Below are positions 6,641 through 6,744 of a stretch of DNA of 6,744 bases, piece by piece. The stretch comes from Lachnospiraceae bacterium (GTDB lineage Bacteria > Bacillota_A > Clostridia > Lachnospirales > Lachnospiraceae): assembly GCA_009911175.1 (NCBI GenBank), contig QXWX01000178.1, positions 1-6,744 on the forward strand, read 5' to 3'. Numbering within the stretch: the first letter of the stretch is position 1; every line of letters begins with the position of its first letter. The position numbers and the translations under genes were made by a program. Below the pieces are notes generated by a model. That model ran no database searches. It saw only the letters and a list, made by a program, of their open reading frames with translations, and was not told where the DNA came from.

Positions 6641-6672
6641 TTGACAGCAAAAATATTCAAAAAGCTTAAATA
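6641..6672 (+). promoter_or_regulatory. Candidate promoter of the flagellin gene
   Basis: TTGACA at 6641-6646 is a perfect -35 hexamer. The -10 is weaker: TTAAAT (6666-6671) at 19 nt or TAAATA at 20 nt spacing. Transcription would begin near 6678, placing the hairpin at 6680-6697 at the very 5' end of the mRNA. I looked for a flagellar sigma-D/sigma-28 promoter (TAAA, about 15 nt, GCCGATAT) and found only GCCGAACG at 6627-6634 without a matching TAAA. Confidence 0.4.
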
Positions 6673-6679
6673 ATTATGC

Positions 6680-6697
6680 AGGGAAAAGGATTTCCCT
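6680..6697 (+). promoter_or_regulatory. Flagellin leader hairpin with GGA in the loop (possible CsrA site)
   Basis: AGGGAAA pairs perfectly with TTTCCCT around the loop AGGA. GGA in a hairpin loop is the preferred target of CsrA. Further GGAs occur at 6698-6700 and within the Shine-Dalgarno sequence (6711-6713). In Bacillus subtilis, CsrA represses flagellin (hag) translation by binding two such sites, one over the ribosome binding site. The hairpin is seen directly; CsrA control is inferred. Confidence 0.5.
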
Positions 6698-6708
6698 GGA
6701 ACAAATTC

Positions 6709-6715
6709 AAGGAGG
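6709..6715 (+). promoter_or_regulatory. Ribosome binding site of the flagellin gene
   Basis: AAGGAGG, a perfect anti-SD complement, 7 nt before the ATG at 6723. Its strength fits a very highly translated protein such as flagellin. Confidence 0.85.
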
Positions 6716-6722
6716 AAAAATC

Positions 6723-6744
6723 ATGAGAATCCAACATAATATCA
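6723..6744 (+). CDS. Flagellin, first seven codons only
   Basis: The ATG at 6723 follows a perfect AAGGAGG and opens MRIQHNI before the window ends. M-[RK]-I-[NQ]-H-N-I is the highly conserved start of bacterial flagellins (FliC/Hag), usually continuing with an N-terminal D0 helix that assembles into the filament core. Flagellin is exported by the flagellar type III apparatus, so no signal peptide is expected. Only seven residues are visible, so the call rests on this motif, the ribosome binding site strength and the leader hairpin. It is divergent from ATPase/nuclease copy B, with about 250 nt between the two start codons. Confidence 0.72.

Noticed and set aside
6472..6660. 63-codon N-terminal extension of copy B starting at TTG 6660
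   Set aside because: No ribosome binding site, no family similarity, and it crosses the likely promoter; the ATG at 6471 matches the family start.
6490..6672. Plus-strand frame ending LLLTAKIFKKLK just before the flagellin leader
   Set aside because: Lacks a start with a ribosome binding site, overlaps both divergent promoters and matches nothing I recognise.
1..6744. tRNA, rRNA, CRISPR array or riboswitch
   Set aside because: No cloverleaf, repeat-spacer pattern or conserved aptamer element seen on either strand.

Overview
The window looks like chromosomal DNA from a motile, Gram-positive, anaerobic Clostridia member, most likely Lachnospiraceae. Three things point that way: strong AGGAGG-type ribosome binding sites, an IS66 element of the Firmicute kind, and, at the right edge, the first seven codons of what reads as a flagellin gene (MRIQHNI). 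Also suggestive are two large proteins of the predicted AAA-ATPase / PD-(D/E)XK nuclease family, which is multi-copy in gut Clostridia and Bacteroidetes. The genus cannot be fixed from this sequence alone.

Layout, left to right. Positions 1 to about 1855 are the right part of an IS66-family insertion sequence: the tail of tnpB, a promoter-bearing gap, and a tnpC transposase split by an internal deletion plus frameshift, closed by a strong hairpin terminator. Positions 1856-2067 show no gene. Positions 2068-2420 (minus strand) hold a collapsed remnant of an ATPase/nuclease gene. It abuts an intact member of the same subgroup (2424-4109, minus, 561 aa), so the pair looks like a tandem duplication whose downstream copy decayed. 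Positions 4166-4717 (plus) are the C-terminal part of a fucosyltransferase-like glycosyltransferase with two compensating frameshifts and no N-terminus. Positions 4783-6471 (minus) are a second, distantly related intact ATPase/nuclease gene (562 aa). Its promoter region is divergent from the presumed flagellin gene that starts at 6723.

The window therefore reads as a decaying accessory island beside a flagellar gene: one dead IS, one truncated glycosyltransferase, one collapsed nuclease copy and two intact predicted ATPase/nucleases. No operon joins them, and each intact ATPase/nuclease gene has its own plausible promoter and ribosome binding site. The family's cellular role is not established. 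The most notable regulatory signal is the flagellin leader: a perfect -35 hexamer, a 7-bp hairpin with GGA in its loop, and a second GGA inside the Shine-Dalgarno sequence. That arrangement is expected of CsrA-controlled flagellin mRNAs.
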